The position numbers and the translations under genes are program-made. Of a stretch of 45,233 nucleotides of DNA, positions 18,613-26,911 are shown in pieces (the stretch's first letter is position 1; every line of letters starts with the position of its first letter). Under the pieces are notes generated by a model that worked only from the letters and a program-made list of their open reading frames with translations, was not told where the DNA came from and made no database searches. The stretch comes from Paludibacteraceae bacterium (GTDB taxonomy: Bacteria > Bacteroidota > Bacteroidia > Bacteroidales > Paludibacteraceae), in assembly GCA_017961765.1 (NCBI GenBank), contig JAGCWQ010000006.1, forward strand, positions 1 to 45,233, given 5' to 3'.

Positions 18613-19308
18613 TCATTCAACCACTTGAAATTCCCTTTTGGCAATTATCCTATTTCGCCCATTTATTTGTGCAGAGGCAGTAACTAGGCAAGTTGTCGCA
18701 CCAGGAATAGGGTTTAAAAGATAGCCGGAAGCTGTCTTCTTACATTGCGCATTCGTCACCGAAATATTAATATCATTAGATGGAATACCAAAGGCCGATA
18801 CCGATACAAGATTCTCTTTCCCCTTCAAAAGGAATGAAGAGGAAATACTGACACAAGGTTCCGTCACAGTATATTCCTTTGAAAACGGATATTCGGAAAC
18901 AGTTCCATCAGTTTCAGTCACCCGAACGAGGCCTTGATACTGAAATTTCCCCAAAGCGCAACAAATAAATTGGATTTTATTGCTCTCTAGTTCCTTCGTA
19001 TTTAATTGGCACTTATATTGAAGAGTCGTATCGACATCAGCCACTATAACCTCGGCCGAATAAGTTTCTCCCTTCATAATTGCGTCCTTTTCAGAAACGA
19101 CAAGAACTCTTCTTGACTTAGATTTTTCCCCTTCTTTCTCCACCTCCTCAAGAACAGACTTTTCCTTAGAATCAGAGAATTGTTCTTCTACTGGATGAGA
19201 ATCATCCGACCTAAAATTAGTAGCTGCAATCCATCCAATGGAGATACCGGCAATTACGCCTATTAGCAAAAACCATATAGATTCATTTCGTTGTTCAGCT
19301 ATTTCCAT
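18613..19308 (-). CDS. GldM-like membrane-anchored mini-protein
   Basis: 231 residues: a cytoplasmic start, one transmembrane helix (residues ~11-30), a charged Glu/Lys/Ser linker (31-66), then two beta domains. The first opens with RRVLVVSEKDAIMKGETYSAEVIVADVD, the second has VSVSAFGIPSNDINISVTNA, GYLLNPIPG and ends KREFQVVE. These lines resemble the periplasmic domains 3 and 4 of GldM/PorM, the T9SS motor shaft. Full GldM is about 520 residues with a helical D1 domain, which is missing here. No gldKLN genes are adjacent. Role unknown; it could interact with the T9SS or be a reused fold. The gene is monocistronic. Confidence 0.65.
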   Translation of the reverse strand: MEIAEQRNESIWFLLIGVIAGISIGWIAATNFRSDDSHPVEEQFSDSKEKSVLEEVEKEGEKSKSRRVLVVSEKDAIMKGETYSAEVIVADVDTTLQYKCQLNTKELESNKIQFICCALGKFQYQGLVRVTETDGTVSEYPFSKEYTVTEPCVSISSSFLLKGKENLVSVSAFGIPSNDINISVTNAQCKKTASGYLLNPIPGATTCLVTASAQINGRNRIIAKREFQVVE

Positions 19309-19467
19309 TCTATTTATTCCTTAATTACGCAACACATGAAACAAAATATTTTAACTACGTGGCGGCACCCTATCCACAATCGCAGATGACGCCCCCTAGG
19401 TTTCGTCTATTTAGCGATTTTCAGAGCAAACAACGAATCCCATAATTCTTAATTTTCCAGGCAATCC

Positions 19468-19923
19468 CTACCTTTCAAAATAGATCCAAACCTTCGACTC
19501 AGAAGATGTAGAAGACTTGAAAAATGCCAAGTATTTGCCCAACGCCTTCATCCGAGAGAGTTCCTTATTGACCAACGAATCAGCCTCCGCTTCCGAAACA
19601 CCCTGTGGCTCGAACAAGCTCCGCACTCCCTCCTCGCTCAACTCCTCTTGAATATAATCATTGCCTTTTCTATCCGTGTGCTCGTACAAATAATCTCGAA
19701 CGCTCTCCACATCAACTGCAGCCAGAGTCTCCATATCTTGCGACTCCCAGCCCATCTCCAGCAATCTATCATAGGCAGCCTCATAGACCGCCTTATCCAC
19801 CACACCAATCTCCACCCGATACTCTCCTCCTTCATCGTCGTCCTCGGAATCACACCCGACAAACGCAAAAAGAGAAACGAGACAAGCTACAAAAGAGAGT
19901 GACCTTAAAAAATTCTTTTTCAT
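19468..19923 (-). CDS. Small lipoprotein, unknown
   Basis: 151 residues with a lipoprotein signal (lipobox FVGC, Cys24) followed by an acidic linker SEDDDEGGE. The rest is mostly helical and acidic and ends with a WIYFER strand. No recognised domain. Its ATG overlaps the TGA of the M48 protease gene (ATGA at 19923-19920), so it is the last gene of the rlmI-M48-lipoprotein operon and is likely translationally coupled. Confidence 0.75.
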   Translation of the reverse strand: MKKNFLRSLSFVACLVSLFAFVGCDSEDDDEGGEYRVEIGVVDKAVYEAAYDRLLEMGWESQDMETLAAVDVESVRDYLYEHTDRKGNDYIQEELSEEGVRSLFEPQGVSEAEADSLVNKELSRMKALGKYLAFFKSSTSSESKVWIYFER

Positions 19924-21158
19924 GACCTCTTCAAATTACGGATACGTTGCAACAACGTTGGATGGGAGTAATGGAAAAAGACATACGCAGGATGAGGGGT
20001 GAGATTACTCAACGTCGATTCAGAGAGTTTGCGCAACGCACTTATCAGCGGTTCCGCCAAACCTTGCTCCTTCGCAAAGTTGTCGGCCTCATACTCGTTC
20101 TTGCGGGAAAAGACATTTACACCGATGCCCAACAACGTGGAAATTGGCGTATATAGAATTCCAAAGACGATCAAACTCAAATGGAAGGAACTAATATCCG
20201 AACCCAACGCTTCGGCAAAAGGCTTCGAATAGGCGCCCAAAACCAAAGACAAGAGATAAAAAATGACGGCTGAGTTGAGAAGCGAAATCACCAACATCTT
20301 CTTCGTATGCTTCTTCTTGTAATGACCGATCTCATGCGCCAAGACTGCCACAATCTCCTCGGTAGTGAGCGTTGACATCAACGTGTCATAGAGCACGATA
20401 CGCTTTTTGGCACCCAATCCCGTAAAATAGGCGTTGGCCTTCGTCGTGCGCTTCGAACCATCTATCACATAGAGATTGTCGAGTTTGTAACCGACCTTTT
20501 GGCAAAATACCTCAATCGCCGTACGCAGTTCGCCCTCCTCCAACAGTTCCTGCTTATTGAAAAGCGGCACGATCAAGTTGGAATAGAACATCATCATGAA
20601 AATAGATATGAAAGCCACCAAATTCCAGCCCAGAATCCAGAAATAGTCGCCATACCGTTCGTAAATCAAGACTAAAAGGGAAATCAAACCGCCACCCAGA
20701 ACCGCCGTCAGCAACCAACTTTTCAACGTATCCATCACAAAAAGTCCCTTCGTCATCTTGTTGAAGCCAAACTTCTCCTCTATCACAAAGGTTTTATAGA
20801 GGCTAAACGGCATCGAGATGATTTCGTTGGCATAATAGAGTATCGCAAAGAAGACAAGCGCCACCAAGATGGTACCCTCCACACACGAACGTGCCAAATT
20901 ATCAACAAATGCGAAACCGAACAAAAAGAACATCAACATCATCACGACAAAACCGAAGACGCCCGTCACCAAGCCGAACCTCTCGTTGGCAACGAAATAC
21001 TCCTGCTGCTTCTTGTACTTCTCCGCATCATAAAGATCCTTCACCTCGTCGGGCAAAGTATCGCTCGCATTCTTTCCATTTAGGTAATCCAAGATGGTTT
21101 CCAAAGCGAAATCCAAGACCAAAATGGCAATTATGACAAAAAATAAACCCGTGTACAC
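19920..21158 (-). CDS. M48-family zinc metalloprotease (Ste24/CAAX protease-1 type)
   Basis: 412-residue integral membrane protease. Zinc motif HEIGH at residues 275-279 and the third ligand in NEYEADNFAKE near 355; several membrane helices (roughly 1-20, 62-85, 95-115, 150-168, 178-198, 290-310, 325-350). The N-terminal layout (YxxxxRFG, FGFNK) is that of Ste24-type peptidases, which clear misfolded membrane proteins or cut near the membrane. Translation starts at GTG (21158); no ATG lies between it and the in-frame TAA upstream. It sits 46 bases after rlmI and overlaps the lipoprotein gene, so the three form an operon. Confidence 0.9.
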   Translation of the reverse strand: MYTGLFFVIIAILVLDFALETILDYLNGKNASDTLPDEVKDLYDAEKYKKQQEYFVANERFGLVTGVFGFVVMMLMFFLFGFAFVDNLARSCVEGTILVALVFFAILYYANEIISMPFSLYKTFVIEEKFGFNKMTKGLFVMDTLKSWLLTAVLGGGLISLLVLIYERYGDYFWILGWNLVAFISIFMMMFYSNLIVPLFNKQELLEEGELRTAIEVFCQKVGYKLDNLYVIDGSKRTTKANAYFTGLGAKKRIVLYDTLMSTLTTEEIVAVLAHEIGHYKKKHTKKMLVISLLNSAVIFYLLSLVLGAYSKPFAEALGSDISSFHLSLIVFGILYTPISTLLGIGVNVFSRKNEYEADNFAKEQGLAEPLISALRKLSESTLSNLTPHPAYVFFHYSHPTLLQRIRNLKRS

Positions 21159-21204
21159 TTTAATTATGAATTTGAATTAAGAACTAGAGATCAAACAATG
21201 TCCA

Positions 21205-22395
21205 CTACTCAACGTATAGCACCAATCCCTTCAAATACTCCCCTTCCGGATGGTATATATTCACTGGATGGTCAGCCGGCTGCGTCAACTGATGCAGGAT
21301 GCGGACATTCCTGCCCGACATGGCTGCCGCACTGAAGACCGCCAAACGGAACTGCTCCTTGTTCACCGCCTGCGAACAAGAGAAGGTAAAGAGGATGCCT
21401 CCCGGACGAATCTTTTCGAAAGCCTTGGCATTCAATTTCTTGTAACCCTGCAAAGCGTTCCGCAACACATCACGGTGCTTAGCAAAAGCCGGAGGATCCA
21501 ATATGATCAAATCGTATTTGCCCTCCTCCATATCGTCCAAATATTTGAACGCATCAAGCGCATAGGCCTCGTGGCGAGGGTCGTTCGGAAAGTTGAGTTC
21601 CACGTTCTGACGGGTCAGTTCAATGGCCTTGGCCGAACTATCGACCGAGTGCACCAACTTCGCTCCTCCCCTCATCGCATAGAAAGAAAAACCTCCCGTA
21701 TAACAGAACATATTCAAGACGGAACGACCTTTGGAATATTTCTCCAGAAGAGCACGGTTCTCCCGTTGGTCCACAAAGAAGCCCGTCTTCTGACCCTTCA
21801 ACCAATCCACATGGAAAAGCAGACCGTTCTCCATGGCGACACACTCGTCATGGTTCTTTCCTATCAGATAACCATCCTCCGTGACCACATTCGACTTGAA
21901 CGGCAACGTGCTTTCCGACTTATAAAAGACATCCGTCACCTGACCGCCCATCACCTCGACAACAGCCTTGGCCAAATCCATGCGGATAGTATGCATTCCC
22001 ACTGAATGGGCCTGCAAAACCGCCGTGTGGTCGTAAATATCCACAATCAAACCTGGCAAAGAGTCACCCTCGCCATGCACCAAACGATAGGTGTTGTTCG
22101 ATTCCCGATCGACAAGCCCCAACGCCTTTCGCATCTCGAATGCCGCAGCGATCTTGTTGCGCCAGAACCCGTAGGTTGGCTCTATTCGCTCAAACGAAAA
22201 AATACGGACGGCGATGGAACCGATTTGGTAATGTCCCGTGGCACAATACTCGTCTCGACAAGTATATACATCTACCACATCTCCCTCTTGTGGATGGCCT
22301 TCCACCTTCTGGATGGCTCCGGAGAAAACCCATGGATGAAAACGCAACAACGACTCCTCCTTCTTGGGCTTCAATATGATTTTTACCGACTTCAT
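21205..22395 (-). CDS. rlmI: 23S rRNA (cytosine-5) methyltransferase, RlmI type
   Basis: 396 residues, normal for RlmI. Residues 1-75 form a PUA domain (HPWVFSGAIQKVEG, GDVVDVY), followed by a central EEHEA-like domain and a C-terminal Rossmann SAM-methyltransferase: VLNMFCYTGGFSFYAMRGGA (SAM loop), VDSSAKAIE, the catalytic-region motif DPPAFAKH and the FSCSQAV stretch with the catalytic Cys. RlmI makes m5C1962 in 23S rRNA. The upstream TAAATTCG at 22419-22426 is an imperfect -7 box. First gene of the operon with the M48 protease. Gene symbol by family; the exact modified base is inferred. Confidence 0.9.
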   Translation of the reverse strand: MKSVKIILKPKKEESLLRFHPWVFSGAIQKVEGHPQEGDVVDVYTCRDEYCATGHYQIGSIAVRIFSFERIEPTYGFWRNKIAAAFEMRKALGLVDRESNNTYRLVHGEGDSLPGLIVDIYDHTAVLQAHSVGMHTIRMDLAKAVVEVMGGQVTDVFYKSESTLPFKSNVVTEDGYLIGKNHDECVAMENGLLFHVDWLKGQKTGFFVDQRENRALLEKYSKGRSVLNMFCYTGGFSFYAMRGGAKLVHSVDSSAKAIELTRQNVELNFPNDPRHEAYALDAFKYLDDMEEGKYDLIILDPPAFAKHRDVLRNALQGYKKLNAKAFEKIRPGGILFTFSCSQAVNKEQFRLAVFSAAAMSGRNVRILHQLTQPADHPVNIYHPEGEYLKGLVLYVE

Positions 22396-22625
22396 ATTCT
22401 ATTCTGTATTATTTCGTGCGAATTTATGAAAATTAGTCGAATAACGGAAATTTAGAGGCAAATACCCCACGGCAATTTCATTTTGAAGAAACATAATAAA
22501 AAGCAATCAACAGAAGCCATTGAAATAGTTTCAAAGTCACAGGAAGAGACAGAAGAGAATCAAGCCCAAAAGAAGAAAAAAAGGGGAACATGTTATTAAA
22601 TTTATTACCCCCAAGGGTCATCGAA

Positions 22626-22850
22626 CTATTTTCTGAGATAATCATTCATTAGCTCATAAAGATATGCGGGACTTTGAACGTACAATTCCCCTTCCTCGTC
22701 CTGCAAGGCTGACATTAGGGGTGAGTTATATACATGTTCCATAGCCTCCTCAATGGAACAACCCGTATCCTCCATGACGTATTTTACCAACTCGCTTAAA
22801 GCATAGTCAATCAGATATGTTGCTATTTGGTGATGGGATGGCTGTTTCAT
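22626..22850 (-). CDS. Small acidic helical protein, third gene of the ART-type module
   Basis: 74 residues, acidic and helical (YLIDYALSELVKYVMED, IEEAMEHVY, YELMNDYL). It resembles small accessory proteins found with DUF3990/DUF3791 pairs, but I do not recognise the family with confidence. Its ATG overlaps the stop of the DUF3990 gene by four bases (22847-22850), so it is co-translated. Possible second antitoxin or chaperone; this is inference. Confidence 0.7.
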   Translation of the reverse strand: MKQPSHHQIATYLIDYALSELVKYVMEDTGCSIEEAMEHVYNSPLMSALQDEEGELYVQSPAYLYELMNDYLRK

Positions 22851-23335
22851 AAGGTTTCTACGTTTATTTTATGAAGGAAACGTAATGCTTGCTCCGTTCC
22901 AAAGTAGTATTGTTGGTCGAGATATTTATCTTGAAGCAACATAGCAGCTTGCTCCGGCGAATAGATTCCTTCGTGGTAGTTCGTTAGTTGCAATACAACA
23001 CCATCGTCGGCAATAGGTCCCACAACAATATCATAATTGTGTATAGTTTTTTTGTTTTTCTTATCTCGATTAGCATCCACAAACAAAAACCACTCCACGC
23101 ATGCTTCTTTTGGGAAGATTTTTACATTTAAGTCTGAATGAAACACATTTTCGTCCAGTTCGTAACTTATCAATGTAGCTGCCCCTCCAAACAAACGCGA
23201 TCTCTTTTGTGCCATTCGGATAGCCGTTGCTTTATCGGGTGTTAAATAGAATCCTTTTCCAAAGTCTTTATGATTCAAACCCTTTAAAAGGTCTATTGTC
23301 CCGATGTCGTGATTGGTCCCGTGATAGAGCCTCAT
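22847..23335 (-). CDS. DUF3990 protein, ADP-ribosyltransferase-like putative toxin
   Basis: 162 residues. The N-terminal RLYHGTNHDIGTID strand (H and T of the NAD pocket as in ART folds), the KDFGKGFYLTPDKATAIRMAQ block and the later YDIVVGPIADDGV strand are hallmarks of DUF3990, a family predicted to have an ADP-ribosyltransferase fold. Length fits. It lies between two small genes with four-base overlaps on both sides. The family is commonly described as a toxin partner of DUF3791; toxicity here is inferred, not shown. Confidence 0.85.
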   Translation of the reverse strand: MRLYHGTNHDIGTIDLLKGLNHKDFGKGFYLTPDKATAIRMAQKRSRLFGGAATLISYELDENVFHSDLNVKIFPKEACVEWFLFVDANRDKKNKKTIHNYDIVVGPIADDGVVLQLTNYHEGIYSPEQAAMLLQDKYLDQQYYFGTEQALRFLHKINVETL

Positions 23336-23547
23336 GCTAGTGCTCCTCCATTTTTTTGACAGATAATGAGTAGGTCGTCTATCGTCTCGTCCATCGATTG
23401 CAAATGTTCCACATCATAGAACTCAATTAGAAATGATAGTCCCTTGTACTTGTGCAAATAGCAGAATGCCTCTTGCCGTGTCATAGCAAATCGTTGTCCA
23501 AATGCATGGATACACGCTGTTAAAAATGGTATTTCGTACTTGCTCAT
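23332..23547 (-). CDS. DUF3791 protein, putative antitoxin
   Basis: 71 residues with the family pattern FGQRFAMTRQEAFCYLHKYKG, FLIEFYDVEHL and a C-terminal ETIDDLLIICQKNGG. DUF3791 proteins are usually encoded immediately upstream of DUF3990 proteins, as here; its stop overlaps the ATG of that gene (23332-23335). First gene of the module, with a -7 box at 23572-23579. Antitoxin role is inferred from context. Confidence 0.8.
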   Translation of the reverse strand: MSKYEIPFLTACIHAFGQRFAMTRQEAFCYLHKYKGLSFLIEFYDVEHLQSMDETIDDLLIICQKNGGALA

Positions 23548-23571
23548 TTCGGTCGTTTAAATCTTCTTTCG

Positions 23572-23579
23572 CAAATATA
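23572..23579 (-). promoter_or_regulatory. -7 box of the DUF3791/DUF3990 module
   Basis: The minus strand reads TATATTTG, 25 bases before the ATG at 23547; a TTC lies 19 bases upstream of it in place of TTG. The rest of the 336-base gap to 23884 carries no supported gene; it contains the upstream region of the YtxH gene. Confidence 0.55.
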
Positions 23580-23883
23580 ACATATTATTTTGTATTTTGA
23601 ACAGAGAAAAACCAAATGAAAATCCCGAGCAAATACCCTGTTCCAAATCTGCCCGACCATAGACAACAGGCAAGATTGTCGTTGCAAAGAAGAGAGGGGC
23701 AACCCGACCTCCTCTACTTTTTTTAACGATTGCGACTCAAAGATTAACAATACGTTAAGACAATATTTCCACCTATTTCCTAACTTCGCATACAGGAAAG
23801 GGAACAAAGAGAGATTCCTTTCAATTTAATACTAACCAAGGAAGGGTGTTGGAAACATTCCCCTTCCACAAAACGTTACCGAT

Positions 23884-24102
23884 ATGGGAAAAAACGGATT
23901 CTTTGAAGGAATATTGGTCGGTGCCGCTTTGGCATGGGCAGGTAATTATTTCTTAAACACAGAGAAAGGCAAGGAGACTTGCAAAAAGGTAAAAGATGGA
24001 TTTGACAGATTCCGCAACGAGGTGGAAAGTGAAATCAACAAATTTACAAGCAACATCAACCAAAACTCAGAACCCAAAGGCGACACAGACTACACCGAAT
24101 AA
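23884..24102 (+). CDS. YtxH-like small membrane protein, copy 1
   Basis: 72 residues: MGKNGFFEGILVGAALAWAGNYF forms a Gly/Ala-rich membrane helix, followed by an amphipathic Lys/Glu helix (EKGKETCKKVKDGFDRFRNEVE) and a polar tail. This is the YtxH pattern of stress-linked envelope proteins. A paralog begins at 24349 with an almost identical first ten residues, so the pair arose by duplication. A terminator at 24162-24196 separates them. Confidence 0.8.
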   Translation: MGKNGFFEGILVGAALAWAGNYFLNTEKGKETCKKVKDGFDRFRNEVESEINKFTSNINQNSEPKGDTDYTE

Positions 24103-24161
24103 TCGGTAAGGATTCTGATTTTTAGACCACATAAAAAGATTCAATCTTTTTCATTACGGAT

Positions 24162-24196
24162 AAGGGAGGCAACTAAGTGTGCTTCCCTTATTTTTT
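24162..24196 (+). terminator. Rho-independent terminator after YtxH copy 1
   Basis: AAGGGAGGC (24162-24170), a 10-base loop, GCTTCCCTT (24181-24189), then ATTTTTT: a 9-bp stem with one G-U pair and a clear T-tract. Confidence 0.88.
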
Positions 24197-24348
24197 ATCC
24201 GTTTCACAACTCCAGTTATTTTTCGTATATTCGCAGTAAGGATTCCCAAGAACACCTCGACTTCCTAAGGACGTGCGAACGAGAATCCCAATTCACGGAT
24301 ACAACAATCTTGGCAGATTCACGACAACCTGCCGTAAACTTTACGATT

Positions 24349-24537
24349 ATGGGAAAAAACGGATTTTTCGGAGGCATTTTGGTCGGTGCCGCATTAGCAT
24401 TGGCCGGTTACCACTTTTTGAAGTCGGATAAAGGCAAAGAGACACGGGAAAAAGCAAAAAAGGCGGTGGACAAACTCCGTGACGAAATCATCTCCAAAAT
24501 GGAGAGAGGATCCAACGAACAAGAATCAATCGAATAA
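24349..24537 (+). CDS. YtxH-like small membrane protein, copy 2
   Basis: 62 residues from the ATG at 24349, chosen because it aligns with the start of copy 1 (MGKNGFF.GILVGAALA); the open frame extends 13 codons upstream to 24310 without homology. One membrane helix, then a Lys/Glu-rich amphipathic helix (SDKGKETREKAKKAVDKLRDE). It is followed by the holin-like gene 12 bases later, so it heads the three-gene cluster. Confidence 0.82.
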   Translation: MGKNGFFGGILVGAALALAGYHFLKSDKGKETREKAKKAVDKLRDEIISKMERGSNEQESIE

Positions 24538-24543
24538 GGAGGT
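24537..24543 (+). promoter_or_regulatory. Shine-Dalgarno-like site of the holin-like gene
   Basis: AAGGAGG lies six bases before the ATG at 24550. Such a full Shine-Dalgarno is unusual here; most genes in the window have only A-rich leaders. Confidence 0.6.
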
Positions 24544-24549
24544 TAAAAC

Positions 24550-24915
24550 ATGTTAGACGAGATAAAAGAGATTTTAGAGAACGGCAACGACGAAGTGAAG
24601 GAACTCTCTTCGTTGGAGATACGACGCACCAAGCTCATCATTGCCGAAATTTGTTCCGAAGTGTTTGTCAAGGGAATCCTCTTCGCAGTCTCCTTCTTCT
24701 TCATCGGCACCATCCTCTTCTTCCTGGCCATGGGAGCCGCTTTCTTCTTAGACAAGATATTCGATGTGCCGGGGACTGGCTTCTTCCTCATCGCAGCCCT
24801 CTTCCTCCTGACCCTGTGGCTATTCTTCCATTTCCGAAAGAAATGGGTGGAGAGTCCCATCGTGAGAATATTCATCAACATTCTATTTAGGAACAAAACG
24901 GAGGACAAAATATGA
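24550..24915 (+). CDS. Holin-superfamily/DUF1469-like membrane protein
   Basis: 121 residues: an acidic N-terminal helix (1-35), two membrane helices with a turn (roughly 38-64 and 73-92), then a basic RKKW segment and a short tail. This is the PF07332 (putative actinobacterial holin-X, DUF1469) pattern commonly found next to YtxH genes in Bacteroidota, thought to act in envelope stress. Preceded by a Shine-Dalgarno and overlapping the next gene by four bases (24912-24915). Confidence 0.8.
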   Translation: MLDEIKEILENGNDEVKELSSLEIRRTKLIIAEICSEVFVKGILFAVSFFFIGTILFFLAMGAAFFLDKIFDVPGTGFFLIAALFLLTLWLFFHFRKKWVESPIVRIFINILFRNKTEDKI

Positions 24916-25124
24916 AAATAGCGGAGATAAAAAACCTCGATGACCTTCGGTCTGCCATCGACCAGACAGATCAAAAGATTGATTTTCAAAAGAAAACAAT
25001 CAAATTACAATATTCGAACCTCAAACAACAATTCACCCCCTCGAACATGGTTCGATCAGTCTGCAACAACTTAGGTAATCAAATTACAATCAAGCTATTA
25101 GGCTTAGTCAGCAAGCTATTGTAA
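24912..25124 (+). CDS. Small helical protein of the YtxH/holin-like cluster
   Basis: 70 residues, a coiled-coil-like N-terminus (LRSAIDQTDQKIDFQKKTIKLQYSNLKQQF) and a hydrophobic C-terminal helix (QITIKLLGLVSKLL). The ATG overlaps the TGA of the preceding gene, so it belongs to the same operon. Small proteins of this kind follow the YtxH-DUF1469 pair in Bacteroidota; function unknown. A strong terminator lies 40 bases further. Confidence 0.75.
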   Translation: MKIAEIKNLDDLRSAIDQTDQKIDFQKKTIKLQYSNLKQQFTPSNMVRSVCNNLGNQITIKLLGLVSKLL

Positions 25125-25163
25125 GATTTCCGAATCAAGAATTGTACTTGATGATGACAAGAC

Positions 25164-25197
25164 AAAAGGGAAACATCCAATCGGATATTTCCCTTTT
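25164..25197. terminator. Bidirectional terminator between the YtxH cluster and guaB
   Basis: AAAAGGGAAA-C-ATCC pairs with GGAT-A-TTTCCCTTTT around a four-base loop, with A/T flanks on both sides. It lies between convergent genes ending at 25124 and 25238. Confidence 0.88.
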
Positions 25198-25237
25198 ACT
25201 TTATCAAGATTCTTAATTTTCAGTTTTTCACCGAGAA

Positions 25238-26731
25238 TCAATTTTGCTCCTTCAAAATGACATCGTGTGCACCACCTTCGATGATGGAAGTAGAAGAAAC
25301 CAATGTGATCTTCGCATCGCGTTGCAAATCAGGAATCGTGATGGAACCACAACTACACATCGTAGCCCTAATCTTACCCAAGGTCAAATCCAAGTTGTCC
25401 TTCATCTTACCTGCGTAAGGCACATAGCTATCGACACCTTCCTCAAACTTCATACCAGCCTTGCCACCCATGTCGTAACGTTGCCAGTTCTTAGCACGGT
25501 TGGAGCCCTCGCCCCAATACTCCTTCACGATACGGTTTCCAATAGTCAACTTCTTTGTAGGAGACTCGTCGAAACGAGCAAAGTAACGACCCATCATCAA
25601 GAAGTCAGCACCCATCGCCAAGGCAAGCACCATGTGGTAATCTTGAACCAAACCACCATCGCTACAGATTGGAATATAGACACCATGCTTCTTCGCATAC
25701 TCGTCACGCGCACGGGCAACATCCATGATAGCAGTAGCCTGACCACGACCGATACCCTTCTGCTCACGAGTGATACAGATGGAACCTCCACCGATACCAA
25801 CCTTCACGAAGTCAGCACCAGCATCAGCCAAATAATCGAATCCTTCCTTATCTACGACATTTCCGGCACCTACCTTTACATTGTCGCCATACTTCTCCTT
25901 AATCCACTTCAACGTTTCCAACTGCCACTCGGAGAAACCGTCGGAAGAGTCGATACAAAGAACGTCAGCACCAGCCTCGACCAAGGCAGGAACACGATCC
26001 ATGTAGTCACGGCTATTGATACCAGCACCAACCAACAATTTCTTATTGGAATCAGAAAGTTCGAATGGATTATCGTGGTGGCTCTCGTGATCCTTACGGA
26101 AGACGAAATAAACCAAATTCTCATTTTCATCGATGATTGGGAGCGTATTCAACTTGTTGTCCCAAATGATTTTATTAGCGTCAGAAAGCGTGATACCCAA
26201 CTTGCCGACCGTCAACTTGGAGAATGGAGTCATGAAATCCTTTACAGGACGAGTGAGATCCTCCTTGTCGCTGCGGTAGTCACGGCTCGTGATCAAGCCC
26301 AACAAACGACCGTTAGGCGTTCCGTCGGCCGTCACACCAACTGTTGAATGACCCGTCTTTTGAACCAACTCGATCAAATCGTTAAGAGAGGTTCCTGGAG
26401 TCACATTCGTGTCGCTCACAACGAAACCAGCCTTGAACTTCTTCACCTTTCTCACCATTTCAGCCTGCGACTCGATAGGTTGGGAACCGAAGATAAAAGA
26501 AAGTCCGCCATTGCGCGCAAGTTCGATAGCCAAGCCCGAATCTGAGACTGCCTGCATGATGGCAGAGACAAAAGGTATATTCAAATTAATGGAAGAAGAC
26601 TCACCCACCTTGAATTTCACCAACGGAGTCCTCAAATCCACGTTGTTCGGTGTACACTGCTTTGTTGTCAGGCCGGGGATCAAAAGGTACTCCCCGAAAG
26701 TCCTTGATACTTCGTTAATCAATATAGCCAT
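25238..26731 (-). CDS. guaB: Inosine-5'-monophosphate dehydrogenase
   Basis: 497-residue GuaB, oxidising IMP to XMP with NAD in guanine-nucleotide synthesis. The TIM barrel is interrupted by two CBS domains (roughly residues 100-215). The catalytic loop reads [12 protein letters not shown] with Cys319; downstream are SDGGLVQD and the flap with [13 protein letters not shown], where the Arg-Tyr pair activates water. The variant loop GGSICITR is that of the GuaB type also seen in other Bacteroidota. Start fits the promoter at 26767-26797. Single gene, convergent with the YtxH cluster. Confidence 0.97.
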   Translation of the reverse strand: MAILINEVSRTFGEYLLIPGLTTKQCTPNNVDLRTPLVKFKVGESSSINLNIPFVSAIMQAVSDSGLAIELARNGGLSFIFGSQPIESQAEMVRKVKKFKAGFVVSDTNVTPGTSLNDLIELVQKTGHSTVGVTADGTPNGRLLGLITSRDYRSDKEDLTRPVKDFMTPFSKLTVGKLGITLSDANKIIWDNKLNTLPIIDENENLVYFVFRKDHESHHDNPFELSDSNKKLLVGAGINSRDYMDRVPALVEAGADVLCIDSSDGFSEWQLETLKWIKEKYGDNVKVGAGNVVDKEGFDYLADAGADFVKVGIGGGSICITREQKGIGRGQATAIMDVARARDEYAKKHGVYIPICSDGGLVQDYHMVLALAMGADFLMMGRYFARFDESPTKKLTIGNRIVKEYWGEGSNRAKNWQRYDMGGKAGMKFEEGVDSYVPYAGKMKDNLDLTLGKIRATMCSCGSITIPDLQRDAKITLVSSTSIIEGGAHDVILKEQN

Positions 26732-26766
26732 ATAGCGTCTTTATTTATCTAAAATGTAAAATTTAG

Positions 26767-26797
26767 CAAATGTACGCACTTTCCGACAAAGTATCAA
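26767..26797 (-). promoter_or_regulatory. Promoter of guaB
   Basis: On the minus strand TTG (26795-26797), a 20-base spacer and TACATTTG (26767-26774). The start would lie about 30 bases before the ATG at 26731. Confidence 0.65.
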
Positions 26798-26845
26798 GAG
26801 AAAAAGAAGGCTTTCATCCCACTAAGAAAATTTAACAAGATTTGA

Positions 26846-26876
26846 TTTGCCGAAAGAGAATAAATATCTACTTTTG
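26846..26876 (+). promoter_or_regulatory. Promoter of the tmRNA gene
   Basis: TTTG (26846-26849), exactly 19 bases, then TACTTTTG (26869-26876): a full match to the Bacteroidota promoter consensus, about 35 bases before the mature RNA. Confidence 0.75.
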
Positions 26877-26911
26877 TAGGCTTTTAGACGCTAAAGGTTA
26901 CCGACAGAAAT

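Noticed and set aside
18471-18683. 70-codon plus-strand frame downstream of the YD-repeat pair
   Set aside because: It overlaps the end of the GldM-like gene on the other strand and is not coding-like.
19920-19950. Separate promoter for the small lipoprotein gene after M48
   Set aside because: The ATG overlaps the preceding stop and no TAnnTTTG box lies at a fitting distance.
23544-23807. 87-codon frame upstream of the DUF3791 gene
   Set aside because: It covers the promoter of that module, has no family resemblance, and composition unlike a real protein.
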